Below, in pieces: positions 26,786-34,475 of a stretch of 56,291 bases of DNA. Made by a program: the position numbers and the translations under genes. Each line of letters begins with the position of its first letter. Positions within the stretch are counted from its first letter, which is position 1. The stretch comes from Ignavibacteriota bacterium (GTDB lineage Bacteria > Bacteroidota > Ignavibacteria > Tepidaquicellales > OLB5), in contig RPQH01000020.1 of the NCBI GenBank assembly GCA_003820375.1, forward strand, positions 1 to 56,291, written 5' to 3'. The notes beneath the pieces are model-generated. The model was not told the DNA's origin, did not search any database, and saw nothing but the letters and a program-made list of their open reading frames with translations.

Positions 26786-28345
26786 ATGAAAACGAAAATT
26801 ATTTTTTCAGTTTTATTTATTTCATTAATAACATCCTGTACATTATCACAAATAGGTTATAGTCCGCTAATAGATACAACTATAACCAAATCAACACTGC
26901 AAACGCTTGGATTATTGAACCGTGAAGTGAGCGGTGATACAGAAACGGTAATCGGCGGATTGCCTTATACCATTGTATCACGCAATAAGAATCAGCCAAG
27001 TAATGATAAAGCTGCACAGTTTATATTTGAGAGGTTCCAGGGTTATGGATTAACGGTTCAATATATGACATTCAGTGCAACAGGGCAAAATGTAATAGGC
27101 ACGAGAACAGGTTCAAAATATCCTAACAGGTATTATATAATCTGTGCGCACTTTGACGATATGCCATCGGGTGTTCTTGCTCCGGGTGCTGACGATAACG
27201 GTTCAGGAACCTGTGCAGTAATTGAAGCTGCCCGATTGCTTGCACCTTTTACTTTTGACTATACTATCAAATTTATTGCTTTTGATGAAGAAGAACAGGG
27301 ATTGGTTGGAAGCCACAGGTATGTTGATACAGCAATTGCAAATGGTGACTCTATCATGGGAGTTATAAATCTTGATATGATTGCGTGGGATGGAGATAAC
27401 GATTTTGAAGCAACCCTTTTCTGTATTGCTCCAAATGAAATATTTACCAACTATGTAAAAAAAGCTATTAATTTATATGTACATGACCTGGTACCATATG
27501 TTATCATCCAAAATATGAGCGGAAGTGACCATTACTATTTTCAGCAAAATGGATATAAGGCTTTATGCGGTATTGAAATGATGGAAGACTTCAATCCTTA
27601 CTATCATACAATAAATGATAAATTTTCAAATGTGGCTTTGCCTTATTTCCTTTATTTTACAAGAGGAGCAATAGCGGCATTGATGACATTTGCAGGTGAT
27701 TATTTTATGAATATTGAACATACACCAATAGTATCAGCAAATGAATACACACCTATAATTGCAACTGCAGTTATCACATCACCGCACTCAATTGCAAAGA
27801 TAATGAATGGTCCCAGATTGTATTATAAGGTTGCCCCGGGAGGATTCAGTTATGTAAATGCACATTATAATAATTTGGATACATTCAAATTCATGATTCC
27901 AGACCAGCCGCCGGGAAGTACAGTGTATTATTATATAGCGGCACAGGATGAAGCGAATAAATTCGTCGGAACACTTCCGTTTGGCGGAAAAGGTGTTTCA
28001 CCGCCCGGTTTAATTCCACCCGATACATTGTTCAGCTATTCTGTGATGGTCGGAACCGCATCTAACAATAATGAACCAATAACATTTTCTCTTAGCCAGA
28101 ATTATCCCAATCCGTTTAATCCGGCTACAGTCATTTCATTTTCTCTTGCAAAAAAGAGTCATGTGAAACTGGCTGTATATGATATTTTAGGGAAAGAAGT
28201 AAACACTATAATAAACGATGAAATGCATGCAGGTGAACATACAGCAAGATTTGACGGTACATATATATCATCAGGTATTTATTTCTATTCATTATTTATC
28301 GACGGTGTTTTGTTCGACACAAAGAAGATGACTTTAATGAAATAA
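26786..28345 (+). CDS. M28-family zinc aminopeptidase with T9SS tail
   Basis: A secreted metallopeptidase of 519 residues. The five M28 zinc ligands are present: His122 ('AHFDD'), Asp136 ('GADDNGSG'), Glu169 region ('FDEEEQGLVGS'), Asp197 ('NLDMIAWD') and His274 ('YYHTINDKF'). The usual catalytic Glu is in the EEE run. A beta domain follows ('RLYYKVAPGGFSYV'), then a T9SS type A tail ('SQNYPNPFNPATVISFSL' to 'KKMTLMK'). The signal region ends 'LITSC', which could also be read as a lipobox. A tandem paralogue lies downstream, and a strong terminator closes the gene. It probably removes N-terminal residues from peptides outside the cell. Confidence 0.93.
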   Translation: MKTKIIFSVLFISLITSCTLSQIGYSPLIDTTITKSTLQTLGLLNREVSGDTETVIGGLPYTIVSRNKNQPSNDKAAQFIFERFQGYGLTVQYMTFSATGQNVIGTRTGSKYPNRYYIICAHFDDMPSGVLAPGADDNGSGTCAVIEAARLLAPFTFDYTIKFIAFDEEEQGLVGSHRYVDTAIANGDSIMGVINLDMIAWDGDNDFEATLFCIAPNEIFTNYVKKAINLYVHDLVPYVIIQNMSGSDHYYFQQNGYKALCGIEMMEDFNPYYHTINDKFSNVALPYFLYFTRGAIAALMTFAGDYFMNIEHTPIVSANEYTPIIATAVITSPHSIAKIMNGPRLYYKVAPGGFSYVNAHYNNLDTFKFMIPDQPPGSTVYYYIAAQDEANKFVGTLPFGGKGVSPPGLIPPDTLFSYSVMVGTASNNNEPITFSLSQNYPNPFNPATVISFSLAKKSHVKLAVYDILGKEVNTIINDEMHAGEHTARFDGTYISSGIYFYSLFIDGVLFDTKKMTLMK

Positions 28346-28363
28346 AAATTAAAATAATAAATT

Positions 28364-28414
28364 AAAAAGGAAAGCTGATATTAATGTTTAATGTGATTTA
28401 AGCTTTCCTTTTTT
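28364..28414 (+). terminator. Intrinsic terminator after the first M28 gene
   Basis: The perfect 13-bp stem AAAAAGGAAAGCT (28364-28376) with AGCTTTCCTTTTT (28401-28413) encloses a 24-base loop and ends in a T run. Confidence 0.85.
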
Positions 28415-28450
28415 ATAATATCCAATAACTCATAACCACTTATTAAAAAT

Positions 28451-30457
28451 ATGAAATTTTCCAGATATATTCCGCTGATCGTTTCTATATCAATTATATT
28501 TTTTTCAATAAAATCAACAGATAGCCAGGTAAGCTATAATATTTATATAGATTCCGTAATATCAAAAGTATCACAAACTACAATAAATAAATTTGACAAA
28601 GAGCTATCCGGCGATACAATTACAACAATAGGCGGCCAGCCGTACCGGATTATATCCAGGCAGTATAACCATTTTTCTAACAGTAAAGCAACCCAGTATA
28701 TTTTTGAGAAACTGCTGAGTTACGGATTACAGGTAGAATACATGCCATTCAATACAAATGGCGTAAATGTTATTGCAAAGAAAACCGGAACAAAGTATCC
28801 CAATCAAAAATTAATTATCTGCGCTCATTATGATGATATGATTTCCTTTGGCCCGCAGTCCGATACAGTTCCAGGTGCTGATGATAATGCATCGGGAATG
28901 TGCGGTGTACTTGAAGCTGCCCGTATATTCAGTACGATGAGCTTTGATTATACTGTAATTTTTGCGGCATGGGACGAAGAAGAGGTAGGCCTATTCGGAA
29001 GCAAAGCCTACGCTGATTCTGCTTTTGCACACGGTGATTCGATTATCGCAGTTATCAATATGGATATGATTGCATGGGACCTGAATAATGACGGACGGTT
29101 CCAGATAACTTCGAACACAAATTCACAGGCACTTGCAGAAGAGCTTTATACCACATCATTATTTTATGTGCCTTCATTGGTACCGCAGGTGCATATAGGT
29201 TCTTACGGAAGTGACCATATTTCATTTAATAACAGGGGCTTTAAAGGTGTTTCGGTCCATGAAGATTTAGGTGATTTTTGTCTTTATTATCATACAGTTA
29301 ATGACAGGTTTAATACACTTAATCATGCCTATATGTATAATGTTATAAAAGTTGTTATAGGTGCTGCCACAGGAATTTTAAATAATTATAAGATATATTT
29401 TACTCATACATCAGTTCCATCTTCAAATGATACAACAAACATTTTAACTAAAGCTGTTATAAAATCAAGCTGGCCTATAGCCAAGGATGCTAATAAGCCA
29501 AGATTGTATTATAAGGTAGGCAATGGGAGCTTTAATTATGTAACAGCTCAATCAAATAATCTTGATACATTTTATTTTTCAATTCCGGGCCAGACGAAAG
29601 GCTCAACCGTATCTTATTATATAGCGGCACAGGATTCACTGGGAACGCTGATTGGGTCTTATCCAGGCGGAGCAAGAGGTTTTAATCCGCCGGGTACAAT
29701 ACCGCCGCAGTCTTTCCTTGTCTATCATATAAATAAAGCACTTGTTATTAATTCAACTACAGTACCAAAAACATTAAACCCAATGCAGGTAACTTATGAT
29801 ACGATAACTGTAAATACTGCAGGAATGGTAAATGATATAAACTTAAATTTCACTATCAATCATTCAAATGATTCTGATTTGTATATATATCTTACAAAAG
29901 AAGGATTCAGCCAGCTTCCGTTAAGCACTAAAAACGGCGGCACAGGAGATAACTATACAAATACAAATCTCGATGATGAAGCACAAATATCTATTACACA
30001 GGGAACAGCACCTTTTACAGGCACATTCAAACCGCAGCAAAGCTTCTCTTTATACAAAGATAAATCAATGAGCGGTAAATGGGTAATTAAAATATTTAAT
30101 AACTCAACAACAGTTACCGGACAGTTAGTGAGCTGGAGTATTAACATTGGTTATTATAATCCTATTGCAGTGGGAAATATCTCTATACCTGTAAATTATT
30201 CGCTTTCTCAAAATTATCCGAATCCGTTCAATCCTGTTACGAAAATAGAATACTCATTAGTTACTGAATCGGATATTAAAATAGTTATGTATGATATAGT
30301 GGGCAGGGAAGTAAGAACTCTGGCGGATGGCAGGTTGAAGAGCGGTAATTATTCCGTAAATTTTAACGGCAGTGATTTGGCTTCGGGAATGTATTTTTAC
30401 TCAATGTATGTTGATGGGGTTTTATTTGATACAAGAAAAATGATATTAATGAAGTAA
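28451..30457 (+). CDS. M28-family aminopeptidase with P-domain and T9SS tail
   Basis: Paralogue of the gene at 26786, 668 residues. Zinc ligands are His126 ('CAHYDD'), Asp144 ('GADDNASG'), the Glu pair near 177 ('WDEEEVGLFGS'), Asp205 ('NMDMIAWD') and a late His ('YYHTVNDRF'). After the shared beta domain ('RLYYKVGNGSFNYV') it carries an extra ~130-residue P-domain of the proprotein-convertase type ('SDLYIYLTKEG', 'SMSGKWVIKIFNN', 'LVSWSINIGY') before the T9SS tail. P-domains stabilise secreted proteases or bind substrate. The gene follows the first peptidase's terminator by about 37 bases and so probably has its own promoter. Confidence 0.93.
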   Translation: MKFSRYIPLIVSISIIFFSIKSTDSQVSYNIYIDSVISKVSQTTINKFDKELSGDTITTIGGQPYRIISRQYNHFSNSKATQYIFEKLLSYGLQVEYMPFNTNGVNVIAKKTGTKYPNQKLIICAHYDDMISFGPQSDTVPGADDNASGMCGVLEAARIFSTMSFDYTVIFAAWDEEEVGLFGSKAYADSAFAHGDSIIAVINMDMIAWDLNNDGRFQITSNTNSQALAEELYTTSLFYVPSLVPQVHIGSYGSDHISFNNRGFKGVSVHEDLGDFCLYYHTVNDRFNTLNHAYMYNVIKVVIGAATGILNNYKIYFTHTSVPSSNDTTNILTKAVIKSSWPIAKDANKPRLYYKVGNGSFNYVTAQSNNLDTFYFSIPGQTKGSTVSYYIAAQDSLGTLIGSYPGGARGFNPPGTIPPQSFLVYHINKALVINSTTVPKTLNPMQVTYDTITVNTAGMVNDINLNFTINHSNDSDLYIYLTKEGFSQLPLSTKNGGTGDNYTNTNLDDEAQISITQGTAPFTGTFKPQQSFSLYKDKSMSGKWVIKIFNNSTTVTGQLVSWSINIGYYNPIAVGNISIPVNYSLSQNYPNPFNPVTKIEYSLVTESDIKIVMYDIVGREVRTLADGRLKSGNYSVNFNGSDLASGMYFYSMYVDGVLFDTRKMILMK

Positions 30458-30483
30458 AAATTCTTATCATACGTTTCTTATTT

Positions 30484-30540
30484 AATACTTAATTAAGAAT
30501 GCTTATATTTGTCATTCTTAGTTAAGTATTTTAATTTATT
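30484..30540 (+). terminator. 18-bp hairpin before the nucleotidase start
   Basis: AATACTTAATTAAGAATG (30484-30501) pairs with CATTCTTAGTTAAGTATT (30513-30530) with one mismatch, then a T-rich stretch. It suits a terminator for the M28 gene. It ends 11 bases before the nucleotidase ATG at 30542, so it could also act as a 5' leader hairpin. Confidence 0.65.
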
Positions 30541-30541
30541 T

Positions 30542-32089
30542 ATGAAATATATATTATTTGTTTTATTTATTCTTACATTTTCTATTTATTCTCAGGAAAA
30601 TGTAAAAGAGGTTACAATTTTGCACTGGAACGATTTCCATGCAAGAAATCAGCCGGTAAAATCATCTAAAAAAGATAGTGCTACGGGTGAAAGTGTTTAT
30701 TATTATTACGGCGGCACGGCAAATATGCTTGGCTATGTTAATAAGCTCAGAAATGAAAAATCTTTAGTGCTAAATGCAGGGGATGATTTCCAGGGGACTC
30801 CGGTTTCTACTTTTACACGCGGCAAGTCACAGATAGAATTGCTGAACCTCTTTAGTATCGATGCATTTGTATTAGGTAATCATGAATATGATTACAGCCA
30901 GTATGCTCTTGATTCGGCATTAAAGCTTGCACAGTTTAATATTTTATCAGCAAATATTTATAATAAGCTGAGCAATTCAACTTTCGGTAAACCATTTATC
31001 ATTAAAGATATAAACGGAGTTAAGACCGGTATACTTGGCATATCACCTCCGGGACTTTTCGAATTAACACTTCCAAAAAATGTTGACAATATTGTTATGC
31101 TGAACACTGATTCAGTCATTAAGGCAGGTATCGGGCAGCTAAAAGCACAAGGCTGTGATTTGATTGTTCTTCTCACTCACCAGGGATTGGATGATGATAA
31201 AAAGATGGCGGAAGTGTATTATAAAGATGTGGACATTATAGTAGGCGGTCATACTCATATCCCGTTGTTTAAACCTGCTAATCAAAACGGTGTTGTAATT
31301 GTACAGGCAGGTTCATATTCACGCTGGTTGGGTAAGCTTGATTTAAAAGTTGATGTGGATAAGGATACTGTAATAAGCTATTACGGTAAGCTGATAGAAA
31401 CAGTCATGGACTCGGCTATATATGATAAAGCTGCAGGTCAAAAAGTTGAAGAAATGGTCTCTTCAGTTGGTGCTGAATTGTTAAAAGTAATTGCAGAATT
31501 AAAAGATGACTGGAAAGCATCATATAACCAGGAAACAAACCTCGGGCAATATGAAGCAGATGCATTCAGAACTGAAATTGGAACCGATATTGCTTTTATA
31601 AACGGCGGCGGGTTAAGAAAGAATCTGGCAAAAGGCAATGTTACAATAGGTGACATATGGGAAATAAATCCTTTTGGAAATGAACTCAATGTATTTTCAG
31701 TATCGGGTAAAACTTTGAAAGAAATGCTGAGTAATAATATCCGCTTGAAGATAAATAAGGAAAGAGAAGAGGAATCCGGTGAAATGCTGAACGTCTCGGG
31801 ACTTACTTATACCTATGATTCAAAGAAAATGGATTCAGACAGCATGAATATTTTAGTAAGTGCTTTTGTAGATGGTAAACCGGTTGATGATAATAAGATT
31901 TATTCCATAGCAACAAATAATTATGTTGTAAGCCAGTTTAAGAAATTCTTCGGAGAAGTGAATGAAAAATTCGAAGTAAAAGAAACCGGACGCGTTGACA
32001 GGGATTTAATTATTGAAGTTGTTGAAAAGCAAAAAGTAATTGAGCCGAAGTTTGAAAAAAGAATTATAGATATATCGGATAGCAAGTAA
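30542..32089 (+). CDS. Secreted 5'-nucleotidase / UshA-family metallophosphoesterase
   Basis: A 515-residue protein with a signal peptide (MKYILFVLFILTFSIYSQ) and two domains. The N-terminal metallophosphatase shows 'LHWNDFHA', 'NAGDDFQGTP', 'LGNHEYDYS', 'LLTHQG' and 'VGGHTHIP'. The C-terminal 5'-nucleotidase domain shows 'FINGGGLRKNLAKGN' and 'WEINPFGNEL'. Family members cut 5'-nucleotides or UDP-sugars in the periplasm or outside the cell and release nucleosides and phosphate. The ATG at 30542 was chosen because the upstream frame (to 30509) would translate the hairpin at 30484-30530. It may act between the PLD-like nuclease and the nucleoside importer also encoded here. No T9SS tail, so probably periplasmic. 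Confidence 0.92.
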   Translation: MKYILFVLFILTFSIYSQENVKEVTILHWNDFHARNQPVKSSKKDSATGESVYYYYGGTANMLGYVNKLRNEKSLVLNAGDDFQGTPVSTFTRGKSQIELLNLFSIDAFVLGNHEYDYSQYALDSALKLAQFNILSANIYNKLSNSTFGKPFIIKDINGVKTGILGISPPGLFELTLPKNVDNIVMLNTDSVIKAGIGQLKAQGCDLIVLLTHQGLDDDKKMAEVYYKDVDIIVGGHTHIPLFKPANQNGVVIVQAGSYSRWLGKLDLKVDVDKDTVISYYGKLIETVMDSAIYDKAAGQKVEEMVSSVGAELLKVIAELKDDWKASYNQETNLGQYEADAFRTEIGTDIAFINGGGLRKNLAKGNVTIGDIWEINPFGNELNVFSVSGKTLKEMLSNNIRLKINKEREEESGEMLNVSGLTYTYDSKKMDSDSMNILVSAFVDGKPVDDNKIYSIATNNYVVSQFKKFFGEVNEKFEVKETGRVDRDLIIEVVEKQKVIEPKFEKRIIDISDSK

Positions 32090-32093
32090 GATT

Positions 32094-32160
32094 GAGTGTT
32101 TGGAGTGGGTAGAGTGTATGGAGTGTATGGAGTGTATGGAGCATATGTATGGAGTGCATT
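32094..32160. repeat. 9-bp GAGTGTATG array after a stop codon
   Basis: GAGTGTTTG, GAGTGGGTA, three GAGTGTATG, one longer unit (139-151) and GAGTGCATT begin five bases after the nucleotidase TAA. The array and the ~45 bases after it recur at 34140-34250. Confidence 0.9.
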
Positions 32161-32213
32161 AACCGTGTTAATGCATAATGGATTTACAATTAAACATAGG
32201 CAAAGAGTCACAG

Positions 32214-32326
32214 ATATTTACAAATGGAGATAGACAAGGGGTTACTGATATAGATAGGGATGTTTGGTTATATAAGAATAAATTTAATTGACCACTCCAG
32301 ATTTTAATTTCCGGATTACCCCTTGC
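32214..32326 (-). repeat. CAAGGGGT element, copy D (inverted)
   Basis: Reverse-orientation copy of the ~111-bp family. It reads CAAGGGGTTACTGATAT from 32235 and ends CCGGATTACCCCTTG at 32326. It mirrors copy A at 32410. Confidence 0.8.
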
Positions 32327-32409
32327 TTACTATCCAACTTGCAGGATTTATAATTGCTGACAAGCAATCGCTCATATACAATTGTAAATGCTGCAAGACG
32401 GATGATTTG
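32327..32409. repeat. Central hairpin between mirrored elements
   Basis: The arm CTTGCAGGATTTATAATTG pairs with CAATTGTAAATGCTGCAAG (two mismatches). The inner hairpin is ATTGCT-GACA-AGCAAT. Copies D and A flank it as inverted repeats, so the whole 32214-32520 segment can fold back on itself. Confidence 0.75.
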
Positions 32410-32520
32410 CAAGGGGTAATCCGTTAATCCAAGTCTGGAGTTGTTTATATAAATTTGCTGTTAATTTAGTTCACGCATATTTATATCAGTAACCCCTCGT
32501 CTAATTCCAATTGTAAATCT
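32410..32520 (+). repeat. CAAGGGGT element, copy A
   Basis: A 111-bp element that starts CAAGGGGTAATCCG, ends near CAATTGTAAATCT, and carries ATCAGTAACCCCTCG as the inverse of its own start. It agrees with copy B (34247-34357) at all but about seven positions. Confidence 0.9.
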
Positions 32521-32538
32521 CATAAGCCGGAAAATGAA

Positions 32539-32649
32539 CAAGGGGTAATTCGTTAATCATAGTCCGGTGTTATTTATATAATGATGTAGTAATTTCTATA
32601 TGTCCGAACCAATATCAGTAACCCCTTGTCTGACTGCAATGGTTAATCT
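32539..32649 (+). repeat. CAAGGGGT element, copy C (diverged)
   Basis: It starts CAAGGGGTAATTCGTTAATC and carries ATATCAGTAACCCCTTGTC near its end, with the middle more diverged. It is 18 bases downstream of copy A, in the same orientation. Confidence 0.8.
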
Positions 32650-32652
32650 TCC

Positions 32653-32774
32653 AATCTTCCAACTTTTCAATCTTCCAACTTTTCAATCTTCCAACTTTTC
32701 AATCTTCCAACTTTTCAATCTTCCAACTTTTAACCTGCAACCTATAACCTGCAACCTATAACCTGCAACTTGTA
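32653..32774. repeat. Compound 16-bp and 7-bp arrays at a stop codon
   Basis: Five AATCTTCCAACTTTTC-type 16-bp units (32653-32732) are followed by six 7-bp units alternating ACCTGCA and ACCTATA/ACTTGTA (32733-32774). The array ends five bases from the TGA stop (32780-32782) of the minus-strand gene. Confidence 0.95.
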
Positions 32775-32779
32775 ACTCC

Positions 32780-34078
32780 TCATTTAATCAGTACCATCTT
32801 TTTCCCATCAATCTTATTCCCATCAGCAAACAATGAGTAGAAATAAATCCCGCTTGCAAGGTTAGAGGCATTAAAGCTTGTTTCATATGTGCCTGCATGC
32901 TGTGTCTCATTCACCAGCTTCCGGATTTCCTTCCCTGTTTCATCATATATTACCAAACTCACTAAAGCATTTTTAGGAATTTGATATTTTATTTTTGTTT
33001 CAGGATTGAAAGGATTAGGATAATTCTGGCTTAAGCTGAATGAAGTTGGCACCTCTCCATTTACCGGATTAATACTTGTCATTATTGTTGACTTAGAAAC
33101 TCTGCCTGTAATATTTACTGCCCACAACGTATTCCCGTCTCTTGCTTTTGTAATATGCTTATACCCTCCGTTAGATGGAGAAGTGAATTGCAGAACCCAG
33201 TTTGCACCGCTGTTGGAAGTATAATAAATATATGGTGTAAACTCTCTCACATACCACCATTGTGAGCCGGAACCTGTTATACCTCTAATTACCTCGGAGC
33301 CGGAGCTTCCGGGAGTAACAGTCCAGTTAGTACCGCCATTTGTCGTTTTAATAATATTCAAATTACCGCTTGAAAAACCGTTCTGTGCATCATCGAACCA
33401 TAATCCTGCAGGGTAGGGGAAACCACCGCTTGTCAGGTCCTGCAATGTCCATGAATTCCCGTCATTGCTAGAATAGTAGATACCTTTTCCTCTTACACCA
33501 AACCAAATATTAGAGCCCATATACTGCATAGCGTTTTCAAATGTCCAGTATGAAGCATTTGATTCGGGAATATAAAGCCCCGTTGAATCCCAGTTATTAC
33601 CTCCGTTTGATGTTCTCCACAATGACCATCTGCCGCCAACATGCCATCCGCACATAAAACCCTGCAAATTTGGCTTTATCCATATCGCTGTAATTAAAGC
33701 ATTACTTCCTTGTGTAAACACAAGCGACCAATTTGCACCTGCATTTGTAGTTTTATAAACATATGCTACACGTGTTGGCGAGCCGGCATAAGTTGCGAAT
33801 AAAGCAGTGTTCTGGTCTATTGCAAATACATTTGTATGAACTCCCTGAGGGTCAGGAATATTCAACCCTTTGTTTTCCCAGGTTTGACCACTGTTTGTTG
33901 TTCTGAACATATTCTGCCCTGATGCAGCTGCCCAGACTATATCATTATTAATAGCAGAGACAGAAAATAAAGTTAAAAATGTACCTACTGTAATTTCTGT
34001 CCATTGCGAGAAAATATTTGATGTGTTAAAAAGTAATATAGAAGTAAATATCAGATAATATGCTATTTTTCTCATCAT
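32780..34078 (-). CDS. T9SS cargo with YCF48/BNR-like repeats
   Basis: A secreted protein of about 432 residues. The start is set at the ATG pair 34078/34075 (MMRKIAYYLIFTSILLF), which opens the signal peptide; the frame continues upstream through A/T-rich DNA. The body has propeller motifs 'TTNSGQTWEN', 'TTNAGANWS', 'TSNGGNNWDS', 'SSNDGNSWTL' and 'TTNGGTNWTV' (YCF48/sortilin-like). The tail is 'SQNYPNPFNPETKIKYQIP' to 'GKKMVLIK'. The last 100 bases and the following repeat resemble the end of the gene at 34476. The gene lies between related repeat clusters (32094-32520 and 34140-34357). Function unknown. Confidence 0.87.
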   Translation of the reverse strand: MMRKIAYYLIFTSILLFNTSNIFSQWTEITVGTFLTLFSVSAINNDIVWAAASGQNMFRTTNSGQTWENKGLNIPDPQGVHTNVFAIDQNTALFATYAGSPTRVAYVYKTTNAGANWSLVFTQGSNALITAIWIKPNLQGFMCGWHVGGRWSLWRTSNGGNNWDSTGLYIPESNASYWTFENAMQYMGSNIWFGVRGKGIYYSSNDGNSWTLQDLTSGGFPYPAGLWFDDAQNGFSSGNLNIIKTTNGGTNWTVTPGSSGSEVIRGITGSGSQWWYVREFTPYIYYTSNSGANWVLQFTSPSNGGYKHITKARDGNTLWAVNITGRVSKSTIMTSINPVNGEVPTSFSLSQNYPNPFNPETKIKYQIPKNALVSLVIYDETGKEIRKLVNETQHAGTYETSFNASNLASGIYFYSLFADGNKIDGKKMVLIK

Positions 34079-34139
34079 ATTTATTTTTTTTATTTTTGCA
34101 ATAATATGATATATTTCGCTCTTTAACAATCATAATAAA

Positions 34140-34206
34140 GAGTGCGTAGAGTGTATGGAGTGTATGGAGTGTATGGAGTGTATGGAGCATATGTATGGAG
34201 TGCATT
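34140..34206. repeat. 9-bp GAGTGTATG array, second copy
   Basis: GAGTGCGTA, four GAGTGTATG, the same longer unit as at 32139, then GAGTGCATT. The next ~45 bases (AACCGTGTTAATGCATAATG onward) match 32161-32205. It has one GAGTGTATG more than the copy at 32094. Confidence 0.92.
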
Positions 34207-34246
34207 AACCGTGTTAATGCATAATGGATTAACAATTGAACATAGG

Positions 34247-34357
34247 CAAGGGGTAATCCTGTAATCCAAGTCTGGAGTTGTTTATATAAATTTGCTGTTA
34301 ATTTAGTTCACACATATTAATATCAGTAACCCCTTGTCTAACTCCAATTGTAAATCT
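34247..34357 (+). repeat. CAAGGGGT element, copy B
   Basis: The 111-bp element joins the 9-bp array unit directly. It starts CAAGGGGTAATCCTGTAATC and ends CCAATTGTAAATCT. It is the closest relative of copy A. Confidence 0.9.
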
Positions 34358-34367
34358 CCAAAGAAAA

Positions 34368-34409
34368 CTTTCCCAAATGGATCCGCCTAGGAAGATCCAT
34401 TTGGGATAG
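34368..34409. repeat. Long CCCAAATGGATC palindrome
   Basis: CCCAAATGGATC and GATCCATTTGGG flank a ten-base centre (CGCCTAGGAA). It resembles the 26-bp palindromes at 20901, 38962 and 44300 and is 66 bases past the stop codon at 34476. Confidence 0.8.
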
Positions 34410-34420
34410 AGGTGTTGTTT

Positions 34421-34469
34421 AATCTGTAATCTGTAATCTGCAACCTGTAACCTGCAACCTGCAACCTGC
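34421..34469. repeat. 7-bp AATCTGT/AACCTGC array at a stop codon
   Basis: Seven units: three AATCTGT/C, then four AACCTGT/C. The array ends six bases from the TGA stop of the PLD-like gene (34476-34478). It shares unit types with the arrays at 15276 and 32733. Confidence 0.95.
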
Positions 34470-34475
34470 AACTCC

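Noticed and set aside
31921..32211. 96-residue antisense frame over the nucleotidase end
   Set aside because: It lies opposite a well supported coding end and then runs through the 9-bp array.
34026..34235. 69-residue minus-strand frame rich in HTL repeats
   Set aside because: It is the reverse translation of the GAGTGTATG array and overlaps the real cargo gene start.
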